Source of the DNA: Streptomyces spirodelae | GTDB taxonomy: Bacteria; Actinomycetota; Actinomycetes; Streptomycetales; Streptomycetaceae | Direction: 5' to 3' | Length of the DNA stretch: 64,000 bases | NCBI RefSeq assembly: GCF_017676385.1 | Contig: NZ_JAFFZN010000035.1 | Span: 1 to 64,000, forward strand | In this document: positions 1-8,317 of the stretch, piece by piece | Numbering within the stretch: the stretch's first letter is position 1 | Layout of the letters: each line of letters opens with the position of its first letter | Notes under the pieces: model-generated | The model's input: the letters and a program-made list of their open reading frames with translations, nothing else | Database searches by the model: none | Told to the model about the DNA's origin: nothing | Made by a program: the position numbers and the translations under genes

Positions 1-382
1 CCCCCAGAGCGAAGCCCTCACCGCGGGGATCAGGACACCGCTCACCCCCACGCGAACACACCAACACACAAGGCACCACCAACTGCCCGTGCGAGTAATA
101 CCCCGCATACGCGTCAGCACCCCGCTCGACGCACCCCCGCAGAAACGCCAGCTTTCCCTCGACATCCTGCGGCGGAGCCGCCCGCACTTCCCTCTCCAAC
201 CAAGCCCAGGCATCGCCCGGATCGACGACAGTCCCCGCACGCATCTGCTGCGGCTTGCGGAACCAGTGAGCGACAGTGTTCGGTGGCACGGCCGCCTGGA
301 GGTTCCGAGCCTCGCTGTCCTTGGGCCACTGCCCTCCGGTGTAGGCCGTACGCGTGCCAGTGCACCGCCCGGTACCCCTTCC
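1..382 (-). CDS. hypothetical protein, partial (runs off left edge)
   Basis: An open minus-strand frame follows a TAA at 385-383 and runs off the left edge. It reads as good protein with high third-position GC and segments such as YTGGQWPKDSEARNLQ, PPNTVAHWFRKPQQ and CPDPRGEGFALG. The first in-frame start codon is a GTG at 289, but the frame already looks coding from about 340. The true N-terminus may therefore lie in another frame, or the gene may be broken by a frameshift. I do not recognise the family. It lies in line with the two small cysteine-containing genes upstream (629-1337) and may belong to the same group of accessory genes. Confidence 0.5.
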
Positions 383-433
383 TTACGAGCGCGGCCCCCG
401 CTCCTCGAACGCGACACCACGCATGTGAAGTTG

Positions 434-580
434 TCACCGACCTCCGCCACAGCCCGGGGAGTCAACGGGCCGGACCGACAGCCGCGTCGTCACCCAGGAC
501 CGGCAGCCAGGCTCAGCGCCTGCATCGTGCTCCTCCCCTTGCGGAATTTCGCGGGGACCCGTCTCCGGGACCGTCGCCAT
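434..580 (-). CDS. possible small hypothetical ORF
   Basis: This 48-codon minus-strand frame begins MATVPETGPREIP and ends SPGCGGGR. It lies between the 189-residue gene (ends 629) and the partial gene at the left edge, on the same strand. Third-position GC is moderately high, but no convincing ribosome-binding site precedes the ATG at 580. It is in the same reading frame as the partial gene, separated from it by two stop codons (436-434 and 385-383), so it could be the 5' remnant of a decayed longer gene. No domain is recognised. Confidence 0.25.
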   Translation of the reverse strand: MATVPETGPREIPQGEEHDAGAEPGCRSWVTTRLSVRPVDSPGCGGGR

Positions 581-628
581 CACCCGTTGGAACGGAACCC
601 GTGCACGACGACACACTCGGAGCGGGGC

Positions 629-1198
629 TCAACAGCCCTCCGCAGGGCTCCGCGGAATCCGCCGGCACCTCGCCTCGACGGCCTCGGGAATCTCCTCAGG
701 GTCGGCAGGCAGCCCGGCACACAACACACAACGAAGCTCGTCCCGACCGGGCCCGGAACCGCACTCGTAGCTCCGCACCCGGAGATCGCGTTCGGTACTG
801 CAGACCTCACACCGCCAAGGGGCTGCCGGCAGCACGCCACTACGGACAGCGGCCGACAACCGCACCGCGGCCTCCCACTGCACCCCCGCCGGGATACGCG
901 CCAGCTGCCCGGACAGCAGCCGAAACGCCGCATCCGCAAGAGCGGACGACGCATGCCAGGCGGCTGCCTCTCGCACCGCCCACAGAGCCAGCCGACTGGC
1001 GTCATGCGTGGCCCGATACCGCACCTCGGCACCCCGCGCCCGCCACGCGAGCCGGGTGAGAACCGCCGCCCGCTGTTCGCCTCCGGCGCTCTCCCACATA
1101 CCGCGCAGCAACTCACTGCGCAGCACGCCCTCGACCCCGAAGCGTTCGAGCCGCTCGCCCATCATCCGCACCAGCGTCAGATCAAGATTCTCAGCCAC
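629..1198 (-). CDS. hypothetical cysteine-motif protein
   Basis: A 189-residue protein starting at GTG 1198. The first two thirds are Ala/Arg/Leu-rich and probably helical. The C-terminal part has two CxxC pairs, CEVC (about residues 130-133) and CVLC (about 157-160), spaced as in a zinc ribbon. The start overlaps the end of the 48-codon gene upstream by 8 nt, so the two are probably translated together. I do not recognise the family. A metal-stabilised nucleic-acid or protein-binding role is only a guess from the cysteine spacing. Confidence 0.6.
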   Translation of the reverse strand: MAENLDLTLVRMMGERLERFGVEGVLRSELLRGMWESAGGEQRAAVLTRLAWRARGAEVRYRATHDASRLALWAVREAAAWHASSALADAAFRLLSGQLARIPAGVQWEAAVRLSAAVRSGVLPAAPWRCEVCSTERDLRVRSYECGSGPGRDELRCVLCAGLPADPEEIPEAVEARCRRIPRSPAEGC

Positions 1199-1337
1199 CG
1201 GCCACCCCCGCCCGCGTGCAGCAACGAGCCCGAATCACCCTGGTCCCGTCCTCCTCAGCACTGATGAGCCGAATCGGCCTGCCACAGTTCCGGCACGTGC
1301 CGTAAGCGCCTTGCCGACTCTGGCCGGCCGGGAGCAC
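1191..1337 (-). CDS. small CxxC protein
   Basis: A 48-residue ORF with GTG start at 1337, preceded by GGGGGAGG at a good distance on the minus strand. It contains CRNCGRPI and a later CC pair, which resembles a very small zinc ribbon. Its 3' end overlaps the start of the next gene by 8 nt, which supports co-translation. The clear ribosome-binding site is the main reason to accept such a short frame. The function is unknown. Confidence 0.5.
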   Translation of the reverse strand: MLPAGQSRQGAYGTCRNCGRPIRLISAEEDGTRVIRARCCTRAGVAGG

Positions 1338-1539
1338 GTTGCGGCCTCCCCCATCAGGGCTTGGGGAGGAGGCCGCTGGGCCGGCCAATCGAGGAAGAGA
1401 TCCGGCGTCCCGCCAGTGACGGGACTCGGTCACCGTGTCGGTACGGCCGACGGGGAGCCGGCCTGCGTTCGGAATTCTGGTTGGCTTCACACGTTCAGGG
1501 TGTTGTGACGGTATGTGTCCACTCGATACCTTGCTGGCT

Positions 1540-1554
1540 ATCTCACCGTGAGAT
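1540..1554. promoter_or_regulatory. 15-bp palindrome upstream of XRE gene
   Basis: A perfect inverted repeat ATCTCAC-C-GTGAGAT lies 46 bp upstream of the XRE-family start. A second, shorter inverted repeat (TTTCCAT at 1558-1564 and ATGGAAA at 1578-1584) lies between it and the gene. Position and symmetry suggest an operator, possibly for autoregulation. No protein-site match is known to me. Confidence 0.35.
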
Positions 1555-1599
1555 GACTTTCCATCCCGCCATGCAACATGGAAACGAAACCGAGGACTG

Positions 1600-2445
1600 A
1601 TGTCCGTACTCGTGCCCGTTGAACTCCCTGACTGGGCCTGGCAACGTGCCGAGGTACGGCAGGCGTTGCGGACTCGCGATATCGGCGCGGTCTTCCGGTG
1701 CGTCCAGCAGTACGCGGGCGCCAGCCAGTCGAGAATCGCCACCGCGACGGGTATGACCCAGGCCCGGGTCAACGAGATCATCAACGGCCGCCGGGAAATC
1801 TCCCGGCTCGACGTCTACGAGCGTGTCGCCGACGGCCTCGGCATGCCGGACGACGCACGCCATCTGCTGGGCCTGGCAGCCGGACGAGACACACGGAACG
1901 GCGGACCCGCCTTCGATCTGGCTGCCTTCCCCGAAGTCGTCCGGGTCTACTCCGCTCAGGCCGCCGCCTCAGAAGAGATCCGCAGGCAGGCCGCCACGGC
2001 TGAGGAACTCGACGTTCTGGCCGTACGTGGTTTGGGTCTCATCGGCCTGAACGACTCGTTGCTGCGCTCCTCACTGGTCCGCGAAGCCGGGGACCGCGTC
2101 CGAGCGCGCGTTCTACTGCTCGACCCCGGATCACCCGCACTGGCCCTGCGTGCCGCCGAGATCGGCGAGTCCACCGAATCTCTTGCCGGCGGAGTACACG
2201 TGACCGAAGCTCGGCTGCGCGAGCTCTGCGCCGCGTGTGACATGCGTGTCTACCGCTATCGCCTGCTGCCGACCTGGCGCCTGGTCCGCGTCGACTCGAC
2301 GGTGTTCGTCTCAGCGTTCGACGCAGGCTGGGAAGGCCACGAGTCAGCAACGTACAAGGTGGTGGAAACACCGCACGGGCCGCTGTACCGAGGCTTTCGC
2401 CGCATGTTCGAGGCAATGGTCGGCGAGGGTGTACGCACGGTCTGA
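1600..2445 (+). CDS. XRE-family transcriptional regulator with C-terminal effector domain
   Basis: A 281-residue protein with an N-terminal Cro/C1-type helix-turn-helix (about residues 35-75, with SRIATATGMTQARVNEIING typical of the recognition helix region). The remaining 200 residues form a conserved domain found in many Streptomyces XRE regulators, with LGLIGLNDSLLR and ending KVVETPHGPLYRGFRRMFE. It starts at ATG 1600 behind GAGGA. The CYTH-domain gene follows after 17 bp and is likely co-transcribed. It is probably a DNA-binding sensor. The ligand is unknown. Confidence 0.8.
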   Translation: MSVLVPVELPDWAWQRAEVRQALRTRDIGAVFRCVQQYAGASQSRIATATGMTQARVNEIINGRREISRLDVYERVADGLGMPDDARHLLGLAAGRDTRNGGPAFDLAAFPEVVRVYSAQAAASEEIRRQAATAEELDVLAVRGLGLIGLNDSLLRSSLVREAGDRVRARVLLLDPGSPALALRAAEIGESTESLAGGVHVTEARLRELCAACDMRVYRYRLLPTWRLVRVDSTVFVSAFDAGWEGHESATYKVVETPHGPLYRGFRRMFEAMVGEGVRTV

Positions 2446-2462
2446 CGAGCTGGAGGTGCCCA

Positions 2463-3041
2463 GTGATCGAAGCGGAGCTGAAGGCGCGCGTACGGGACCC
2501 GAACGCGGTGCAACTGCGGCTGGACGAATACGCCGTCGGCCGCACCGAGGTGTACCAGGACACCTACTACGACACAGCAAAGGGACAGCTCGGCTCGCGG
2601 GACGCCGAGTTGCGGGTCCGGACGGTGCACGGCGACACGGGGGCGCGCTCCCTCCTCACCTACAAGGAAGCGAAGGTCGACGAAGCCTCGGGCTCGAAGC
2701 CGGAGCATGAGACCCGGGTGGAGAACGCGGAGGCGGTGCACCGGATGCTCCGCGGCCTGGGGTACCAGCCGGTCATCGCGTTCGAGAAGCGGTGCCGGAA
2801 CTACGACGTACAGGCTCGTGGCCGACTGATGCTGGCGACGCTGGTGCAGGTTCCGGAGATCGATGGGACGTTCATCGAGCTGGAAACCCTGGTGCAGGAC
2901 GAGACCGACGTGCAAGCGGCGTTGGGCGACGTCCGCGCGGTTCTGGAAAGCCTCGGCATCGAGGACGCCGACCTGACGCGCGAGCTTTACACCGATGCCG
3001 TCCTCGCGCATAGGACGTCGGGGACGAGGACCGATGAGTAG
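2463..3041 (+). CDS. CYTH-domain protein (class IV adenylate cyclase / thiamine-triphosphatase superfamily)
   Basis: A 192-residue protein with GTG start and GGAGG just upstream. The N-terminus carries the CYTH signature ExExK as E3-A-E5-L-K7. Downstream strands rich in Arg, Lys and Glu (RVRTV, LTYKEAK, FEKRCRNY, TFIELETLV) are as expected for the triphosphate tunnel metalloenzyme fold. Family members hydrolyse or cyclise triphosphorylated substrates with divalent metal. The true substrate cannot be read from sequence. It sits 17 bp after the XRE gene, so the two may form a sensing or signalling pair. Confidence 0.8.
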   Translation: MIEAELKARVRDPNAVQLRLDEYAVGRTEVYQDTYYDTAKGQLGSRDAELRVRTVHGDTGARSLLTYKEAKVDEASGSKPEHETRVENAEAVHRMLRGLGYQPVIAFEKRCRNYDVQARGRLMLATLVQVPEIDGTFIELETLVQDETDVQAALGDVRAVLESLGIEDADLTRELYTDAVLAHRTSGTRTDE

Positions 3042-3260
3042 GAGTTCCGGCATTCGGGAGACGGGGCCTCAGCGTGAGAAGGGCTCCAGGCATGAGGCGG
3101 CCGGTGACGTTCGGCCTGCGCAAGCTGCGCGTGCAACACCCGGGTGCCGTCAGCTCCCGGCCGGGGCGGCGTGGGGTGTGGCCCCTCCGATGACGTTTGT
3201 CATGCGGAGCCATGACGGGGCGCACTGCCTTCGCGCGGTGGGCGGCGGGATGGTGGAGGC

Positions 3261-4223
3261 ATGGATGCGATCGAGGTCGAAGGGCTGAGGCGCCGCTACG
3301 CGGCGGGGGAAGGCACGAGTGGCGGCGGGTTCGAGGCCGTGCGGGACGTCTCGTTCTCCGTGCGGGAGGGGGAGATATTCGCGCTGCTGGGCACCAACGG
3401 GGCGGGCAAGACGTCCACCGTGGAGGTGCTGGAGGGGCTGGCGCAGCCCAGCGCGGGGACGGTGCGCGTGCTGGGGTTCGACCCGTGCGCCGAGCGCGCG
3501 TTCGTACGGCCCCGTACCGGTGTGATGCTCCAGGAGGGCGGCTTTCCCTCCGAGTTGACGGTCGCCGAGACGGCGAGGATGTGGGCGGGGGTCACCAGTG
3601 AGGCCCGGCCACCGGGCGAAGCGCTGGAGCTGGTCGGGCTCGGCGGCAGGACCGATGTGCGGGTCAAGCAGCTGTCGGGGGGCGAGCGGCGGCGGCTGGA
3701 TCTGGCGCTGGCGCTGATCGGGCGGCCCGAGGTGCTGTTCCTGGACGAGCCGACGACGGGTATGGACCCCGAAGGGCGCCGGGACACCGCCGAGTTGGTA
3801 CGCGAGCTGCGGGCGGAGGGCACCACCGTGCTGCTGACCACCCACTATCTGGAGGAGGCCGAGCAGCTCGCCGACCGGCTGGCGATCATGCAGGCCGGGC
3901 GGATCGTGGCGTCGGGGACCCCGGAGCAGGTGGTGGCCGAGCGGCCCTCGCGGATCACGTTCCGGCTGCCCGCGGGGGTCAGCCCTGAGCGGCTGCCACT
4001 GTCTGTCCCGGCTGCGGTGGACGGCCGCGCTGTGACGGTCCGGACGTACGAGCTGCAGCAGGCGCTGACCGAACTGCTCCTGTGGGCACGGGATTCCGGG
4101 CTCGCGCTGGAGGGCCTGCAGGCGAAGGCGGCCTCGTTGGAGGAGGCGTTTCTGGAGATCGCCCAGGCCGGGAACCGGCCGGGCCAGGAAGACGACCGAG
4201 CGATGACGGAGGTCCGGGCATGA
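3261..4223 (+). CDS. ABC transporter ATP-binding protein
   Basis: A 320-residue ATPase with Walker A GTNGAGKTS (about residue 44), ABC signature LSGGERRR (about 138), Walker B VLFLDEP followed by a D-loop (about 158) and switch His in TTHYLEEAEQ (about 193). The C-terminal 90 residues match the accessory domain of DrrA/CcmA-type exporter ATPases. ATG 3261 follows GGTGGAGG. It overlaps the permease gene by 4 nt (ATGA), and a histidine kinase and response regulator follow, an arrangement typical of drug or lipid export systems under two-component control. Confidence 0.92.
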   Translation: MDAIEVEGLRRRYAAGEGTSGGGFEAVRDVSFSVREGEIFALLGTNGAGKTSTVEVLEGLAQPSAGTVRVLGFDPCAERAFVRPRTGVMLQEGGFPSELTVAETARMWAGVTSEARPPGEALELVGLGGRTDVRVKQLSGGERRRLDLALALIGRPEVLFLDEPTTGMDPEGRRDTAELVRELRAEGTTVLLTTHYLEEAEQLADRLAIMQAGRIVASGTPEQVVAERPSRITFRLPAGVSPERLPLSVPAAVDGRAVTVRTYELQQALTELLLWARDSGLALEGLQAKAASLEEAFLEIAQAGNRPGQEDDRAMTEVRA

Positions 4224-5050
4224 GCGGTACGACGACGACCACGACTCGCGCCGCCGGGCCCCGGACGGCACGGAGCGCCCGATCGGGCAGGCTGTCGGCG
4301 CAGCGGGTGGGGGCCCTGGCGCGCGCGGAACTGACGCTGCTGATCCGTAACAGGTCGGCGCTGTTCGTCGTGCTGCTGCTGCCGACCCTGATGACGTTCT
4401 CGCTGAGGTCCACCGCCGGTCAGGCGGATCTGTCCGGCACCGGGCTCTCGGTGGGCACCGCCGTACTCCCGGGCACGGTGGGAATGGTGCTGCTGTTCGC
4501 GGTCTACAGCAATCTCGTCGGGGTCTATGTGGGCCGCCGCGAGGAGCTGGTGCTCAAGCGGCTGCGCACCGGGGAGGCGGACGACCGGGAGATACTCGGG
4601 GCCGCCGCCCTGCCGTCCGTGACGATAGGCATCGTCCAGTCCGTGCTGCTGCTGGCGGGCGGGGCGCTGCTGCTGGATGTGGGGGCGCCGGCCCGCCCCG
4701 ACCTGGTGGTGGCGGGGCTGGTACTCGGTCTGCTGCTGACGGCGACGCTGGCTGCCGCCTCGGCCGCGTTCACCAGGACCACCGAGCTGGCACAGCTCAC
4801 GCCGATGCCGCTGATGCTGGCCACGTTCGCCGGGTCCGGGGTCTTCGTCCCGCTGGAGATCTACCCCGACCAGATCGCAGAGATATGCCGCTGGCTCCCG
4901 ATGACGCCGGTCATGGACCTGCTGCGGAGCGGCTGGACACAGCAGCTCAGCGGACCGGACACGCTGCGCGCGCTGGCGGTCGCGGTGGGGTGGACAGCGC
5001 TGGGGGCCTATGTGGTGCGCAGGCGCTTCCGGTGGGAGCCGCGCCGCTGA
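4220..5050 (+). CDS. ABC-2 type transporter permease
   Basis: A 276-residue membrane protein. After a Thr/Arg-rich N-terminus there are about six hydrophobic segments (for example ALFVVLLLPTLMTFSL, MVLLFAVYSNLVGVYV and LVVAGLVLGLLLTATLA). The pattern fits ABC2_membrane permeases of DrrB type. ATG 4220 overlaps the stop of the ATPase gene. The two should form one exporter. The substrate is unknown. Confidence 0.9.
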   Translation: MSGTTTTTTRAAGPRTARSARSGRLSAQRVGALARAELTLLIRNRSALFVVLLLPTLMTFSLRSTAGQADLSGTGLSVGTAVLPGTVGMVLLFAVYSNLVGVYVGRREELVLKRLRTGEADDREILGAAALPSVTIGIVQSVLLLAGGALLLDVGAPARPDLVVAGLVLGLLLTATLAAASAAFTRTTELAQLTPMPLMLATFAGSGVFVPLEIYPDQIAEICRWLPMTPVMDLLRSGWTQQLSGPDTLRALAVAVGWTALGAYVVRRRFRWEPRR

Positions 5051-5124
5051 CGGGGGCCGCCCGGCACCATTGGACGCGCATACGGTGTGCCGTACGCGGG
5101 ACAGGAACGGGAAGGAGGTCGCCG

Positions 5125-6474
5125 ATGCTCAGCTGGGGCCGGCAGAAGCGGCGGAACTGGCAGGAGCGCAGCAAGCTGGAGCAGGTCGAGGCTTCGACGC
5201 GCTGGATGCTGCTGCTCACTCCGTGGATCTTCTTCGTGAGCGGCACGCCGCAGTTCCTCGTCCAGGTCTCCTCCCAGGGACAGCCGATGGCGCTGGCCGG
5301 GGTCGTCGTGACGCTGGGGATCGTGCAGTGTGTGATCGCGGTGCGCGGTCTGCGGCGCGGTATCGACCACTATCTGGGAACCGACGAGGTCTCGCGCCGC
5401 CTCCTGATCGCCGGGCTGGTGACGTTCGCGCTCAGCACGGCGATGGTCACGGTGCTGGTGTCGCGCGGCTGGGCGGGCGGCAGCTCCGGGCCGGCGATGG
5501 CGCTGTTCGCGGGGGTCGGGGCGCTGGCGGGGGTTTACGGGCTCACCGTGCCATGGCGCCGCTCGGCAGCCGTGACAGCGGTCGGCTGTGCGGTCGTCAC
5601 CTGCTCCTTCGCCGTGGCGGGCATGGCGTGGCCGTCCCTGGTGGGCACCCTGATCGTCCTGGCGATAGGGGGGTTGGCCGGGATCTTCTCGCCACGCTGC
5701 TCGGCCTGGTACATCGCCGTCATGCGGGAGCTCGATGAGGCGAGGGAGGCCCAGTCGCGGCTCGCCGTCGCGGAGGAGCGGCTGCGCTTCAGCCGTGACC
5801 TGCACGATGTGATGGGCCGCAATCTGTCGCTGATCGCGCTCCAGAGCGAGCTGGCGACCCAGCTGGCACGGCGGGGCTCCGCGTCGGCCGTCGAGCAGAT
5901 GCACGAGGTCCAGCAGCTGGCCCGGCAGTCGCAGTCCGAGGTGCGTGCCGTGGTCCGTGGTTACCGGGAGGCGGGGCTGGAGACCGAGTTGGCAGGGGCC
6001 CGCTCGGTGCTGCGGGCCGCGGGGGTGGACTGCCGTATCGAGTCGGCACGGCCGGAGATGGCGCAGGAGGTGCAGTCGGCGCTGGGCTGGGTCGTCCGCG
6101 AGGGGGCCACCAATGTGCTGCGGCACGCGGAGGCGAGCCGCTGCACCATCCGGCTCACCGTCGGCGCCGCGGACACCACCGTGCTGGTGATGGAGAACGA
6201 CGGGCTGCGGCCGGACCCGGCGCGGGACGGGGCAGGACTCACCGGGCTGAGCGAACGGCTGGCGGCGCTCGGCGGCACGCTGACGGCGGAGCGCGACGGG
6301 GCCGCACAGGTCTTCCGGCTCCGCGCCGAGGTCCCGCTGACCGGCCACCCGGCGTCCGAAGGAGCGCCGGTGAGGGCAGCGGCAGCGACGGGCGGGGCAA
6401 CGACGGGCGGGGCGACGACGGGCGGGGCAACGGTGGGCGCAGCGGCGACGGTGGGGAACGCAGCCGGTGAGTGA
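5125..6474 (+). CDS. sensor histidine kinase (HisKA_3/NarL family)
   Basis: A 449-residue kinase starting at ATG 5125 behind GGAGG. The N-terminal half has five or six membrane segments (about residues 30-205). The phosphoacceptor is in RFSRDLHDVMGR (about residue 227), typical of HisKA_3. The ATPase domain shows REGATNVLRHA (N-box, about 330) and GAGLTGLSERL (G-box, about 372). The last 40 residues are a low-complexity Ala/Gly/Thr tail coded by 15-bp tandem repeats. The stop overlaps the response regulator start by 8 nt. With the upstream ABC genes it forms a likely sensing-and-export operon. Confidence 0.92.
   Translation: MLSWGRQKRRNWQERSKLEQVEASTRWMLLLTPWIFFVSGTPQFLVQVSSQGQPMALAGVVVTLGIVQCVIAVRGLRRGIDHYLGTDEVSRRLLIAGLVTFALSTAMVTVLVSRGWAGGSSGPAMALFAGVGALAGVYGLTVPWRRSAAVTAVGCAVVTCSFAVAGMAWPSLVGTLIVLAIGGLAGIFSPRCSAWYIAVMRELDEAREAQSRLAVAEERLRFSRDLHDVMGRNLSLIALQSELATQLARRGSASAVEQMHEVQQLARQSQSEVRAVVRGYREAGLETELAGARSVLRAAGVDCRIESARPEMAQEVQSALGWVVREGATNVLRHAEASRCTIRLTVGAADTTVLVMENDGLRPDPARDGAGLTGLSERLAALGGTLTAERDGAAQVFRLRAEVPLTGHPASEGAPVRAAAATGGATTGGATTGGATVGAAATVGNAAGE
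6383..6440 (+). repeat. 15-bp tandem repeats in kinase C-terminus
   Basis: Nearly four imperfect copies of a 15-bp unit (core GACGGGCGGGGC) encode the ATTGG-type repeats at the end of the histidine kinase. Slippage in such GC-rich repeats could change the tail length between strains. Confidence 0.6.
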
Positions 6475-7105
6475 CGAGGAAGTGGGGCCCGAAGCCGTGG
6501 CCATCCGGGTGCTGCTGGCGGACGACGAGCATCTGATCCGGGGGGCACTCGCCGCGCTGCTGGCGCTGGAGGACGATCTGACCATCGTCGCGGAGGCGGC
6601 CTCCGGGTCCGAGGCCCTGGCCATGGCGCGGGCACACCGGCCCGATGTGGCCGTGCTCGACCTGCAGATGCCGGGGGTGGACGGGGTCCGGGTCGCGGCC
6701 ACGCTGCGGGATTCGCTGCCCGAGTGCCGGACGATGATCGTCACCAGCCACGGCAGGCCGGGCCATCTGAAGCGGGCGCTGGCGGCGGGGGTCCGTGGCT
6801 TCGTGCCCAAGACGGCTTCGGCCGAGCAGCTCGCGGAGATCATCCGTACCGTCCACAGCGGCAACCGCTATGTGGACCCCGAGCTGGCGGCCGACGCCAT
6901 CAGCGCGGGGGACTCGCCACTGTCCGCGCGCGAGGCCGAGCTGCTGGAGCTGGCCGCGGACGGGGCTCCGGTCGCGGAGATTGCCAAGAAGGCGTCGCTG
7001 ACCCAGGGCACCGTGCGCAACTACCTCTCGGCCGCCGTCGCCAAGCTGGGGGCCGAGAACCGGCACACGGCGGCCCGGATGGCACGGGAGCGGGGGTGGA
7101 TCTGA
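6467..7105 (+). CDS. NarL/DesR-type response regulator
   Basis: A 212-residue regulator with GTG start inside the kinase stop region. The receiver domain has acidic residues near LLADDEHL, phosphoacceptor Asp in VAVLDLQMPG (about residue 65), conserved Thr/Ser in IVTSHGR and Lys in FVPKTAS. The C-terminal LuxR-type helix-turn-helix spans about residues 150-205 (LSAREAELLELAADG, IAKKASLTQGTVRNYLSAAVAKLG). It should be phosphorylated by the adjacent kinase and probably controls the ABC exporter genes of this operon. Confidence 0.93.
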   Translation: MSDEEVGPEAVAIRVLLADDEHLIRGALAALLALEDDLTIVAEAASGSEALAMARAHRPDVAVLDLQMPGVDGVRVAATLRDSLPECRTMIVTSHGRPGHLKRALAAGVRGFVPKTASAEQLAEIIRTVHSGNRYVDPELAADAISAGDSPLSAREAELLELAADGAPVAEIAKKASLTQGTVRNYLSAAVAKLGAENRHTAARMARERGWI

Positions 7106-7202
7106 GCGGGGCCGGCATGGTTCCGGCGCAGTGCCGGGCCCGGGGAAGCTCCGGCTATACTGGGCCCCGCACCACGGCGGACCCCCGGTCGGCAGTGGGC
7201 AC

Positions 7203-7275
7203 GCGGACGTAGCTCAGTTGGTAGAGCGCAACCTTGCCAAGGTTGAGGTCGCGAGTTCGAGCCTCGTCGTCCGCT
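7203..7275 (+). tRNA. tRNA-Gly (GCC)
   Basis: A 73-nt cloverleaf. The acceptor stem GCGGACG pairs with CGTCCGC. The D-arm has AGCTCAGTTGGTAGAGC. The anticodon stem CAACC/GGTTG encloses loop TTGCCAA with anticodon GCC at 7236-7238. The T-arm contains GTTCGAG. No CCA is encoded. A strong hairpin follows 15 bp downstream. Such tRNA genes are frequent integration sites in Streptomyces, but no attachment duplication is visible here. Confidence 0.97.
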
Positions 7276-7290
7276 CGGGATACGCAGACA

Positions 7291-7318
7291 ACGGCCCCGG
7301 TCCTCCGACCGGGGCCGT
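7291..7318 (+). terminator. terminator hairpin after tRNA-Gly
   Basis: A perfect 12-bp stem (ACGGCCCCGGTC paired with GACCGGGGCCGT) with a CTCC loop, followed by TTGTCGTT. It lies between the tRNA gene and the 3' end of the convergent purC gene, so it may act in both directions. Confidence 0.85.
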
Positions 7319-7402
7319 TGTCGTTCTCGCGGCCGGTCCGTGCGGGGCGGCGCCCGATGGACGCACGCCCGCAGCGGGTCGGGCCGGGGACGGGCGGGGC
7401 CG

Positions 7403-8317
7403 TCAGCTCCAGGGGACGCCGGTGAGGCGCTCGTATGCCTCGACATAGCGGGCGCGGGTGGCCTCGACGACGTCCTCGGGCAGCGGGGGCGGCGGCTGCT
7501 CACCGTTGCGGTCCCAGCCGGATGCGGGGGACGCCAGCCAGTCGCGTACGTACTGCTTGTCGAAGGAGGGCTGGGAGCGGCCCGGCTGCCACTGGTCGGC
7601 GGGCCAGAAGCGGGACGAGTCGGGGGTGAGGACCTCGTCGGCGAGCGTGAGCCGGGGCTCCGCGCCCGCGGCGTCGTCCCAGCCGAACTCGAACTTGGTG
7701 TCGGCCAGGATGATGCCCCGCTCGCGGGCGATGTCGCGGGCCTTGTCGTATGCGGCCAGCGTGGACTGGCGCAGCTCGGCTGCGGTCTCGGGGCCGATCT
7801 GGCGGGCCATCTCCTCGTAGCTGACGTTCTCGTCGTGCTCGCCCACGGCCGCCTTGGTGGCGGGGGTGAAGATCGAGCCGGGCAGCTCGGAGCCGTTCTC
7901 CAGGCCGTCGGGGAGGGCGAGCCCGCAGACGGTGCGGGACTCCTCGTACTCGACCAGCCCGGACCCGGCCAGATAGCCGCGGGCCACGCATTCGACGGGC
8001 ACCATGCGCAGGGAGCGGCAGATCATGGTGCGCCCCTCCCAGTCGGCGGGGGCGCCGGCGGGCACGTCGGTGCTGATCACATGGTTGGGCAGCAGATCCG
8101 TGAGCTGCTCGAACCACCACAGGGAGAGCCGGGTGAGGATGCGGCCCTTGTCCGGGATCTCGGTCGGCAGGACCCAGTCGAACGCGGACAGCCGGTCGCT
8201 GGCGACCATCACCAGGTGGCCGTCCTGGTTCCGGTAGAGGTCGCGCACCTTGCCCGTGTGCAGATGCTCCAGGCCGGGGACCTGGGCGGGCTCGGGCTTT
8301 TCGACGAATCCCGTCAC
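7403..8317 (-). CDS. purC: phosphoribosylaminoimidazole-succinocarboxamide synthase (SAICAR synthase)
   Basis: A 304-residue enzyme of purine biosynthesis that joins CAIR with aspartate using ATP. The start is GTG 8317 with CTCC/GGAGG complementarity upstream. Sequence features include HTGKVRDLY near the N-terminus, VASDRLSAFDWVLP, VECVARGYLAGSG and the C-terminal LADTKFEFGWD, all characteristic of PurC. Length is normal for the family. The start overlaps the stop of the MarR gene by 4 nt (GTGA), so purC is probably translated from a transcript that begins at the MarR promoter. It is convergent with the tRNA-Gly terminator. Confidence 0.96.
   Translation of the reverse strand: MTGFVEKPEPAQVPGLEHLHTGKVRDLYRNQDGHLVMVASDRLSAFDWVLPTEIPDKGRILTRLSLWWFEQLTDLLPNHVISTDVPAGAPADWEGRTMICRSLRMVPVECVARGYLAGSGLVEYEESRTVCGLALPDGLENGSELPGSIFTPATKAAVGEHDENVSYEEMARQIGPETAAELRQSTLAAYDKARDIARERGIILADTKFEFGWDDAAGAEPRLTLADEVLTPDSSRFWPADQWQPGRSQPSFDKQYVRDWLASPASGWDRNGEQPPPPLPEDVVEATRARYVEAYERLTGVPWS

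Noticed and set aside
7203..7318. tRNA-Gly as an integration site
   Set aside because: No duplicated tRNA 3' end or integrase is near it in the window.
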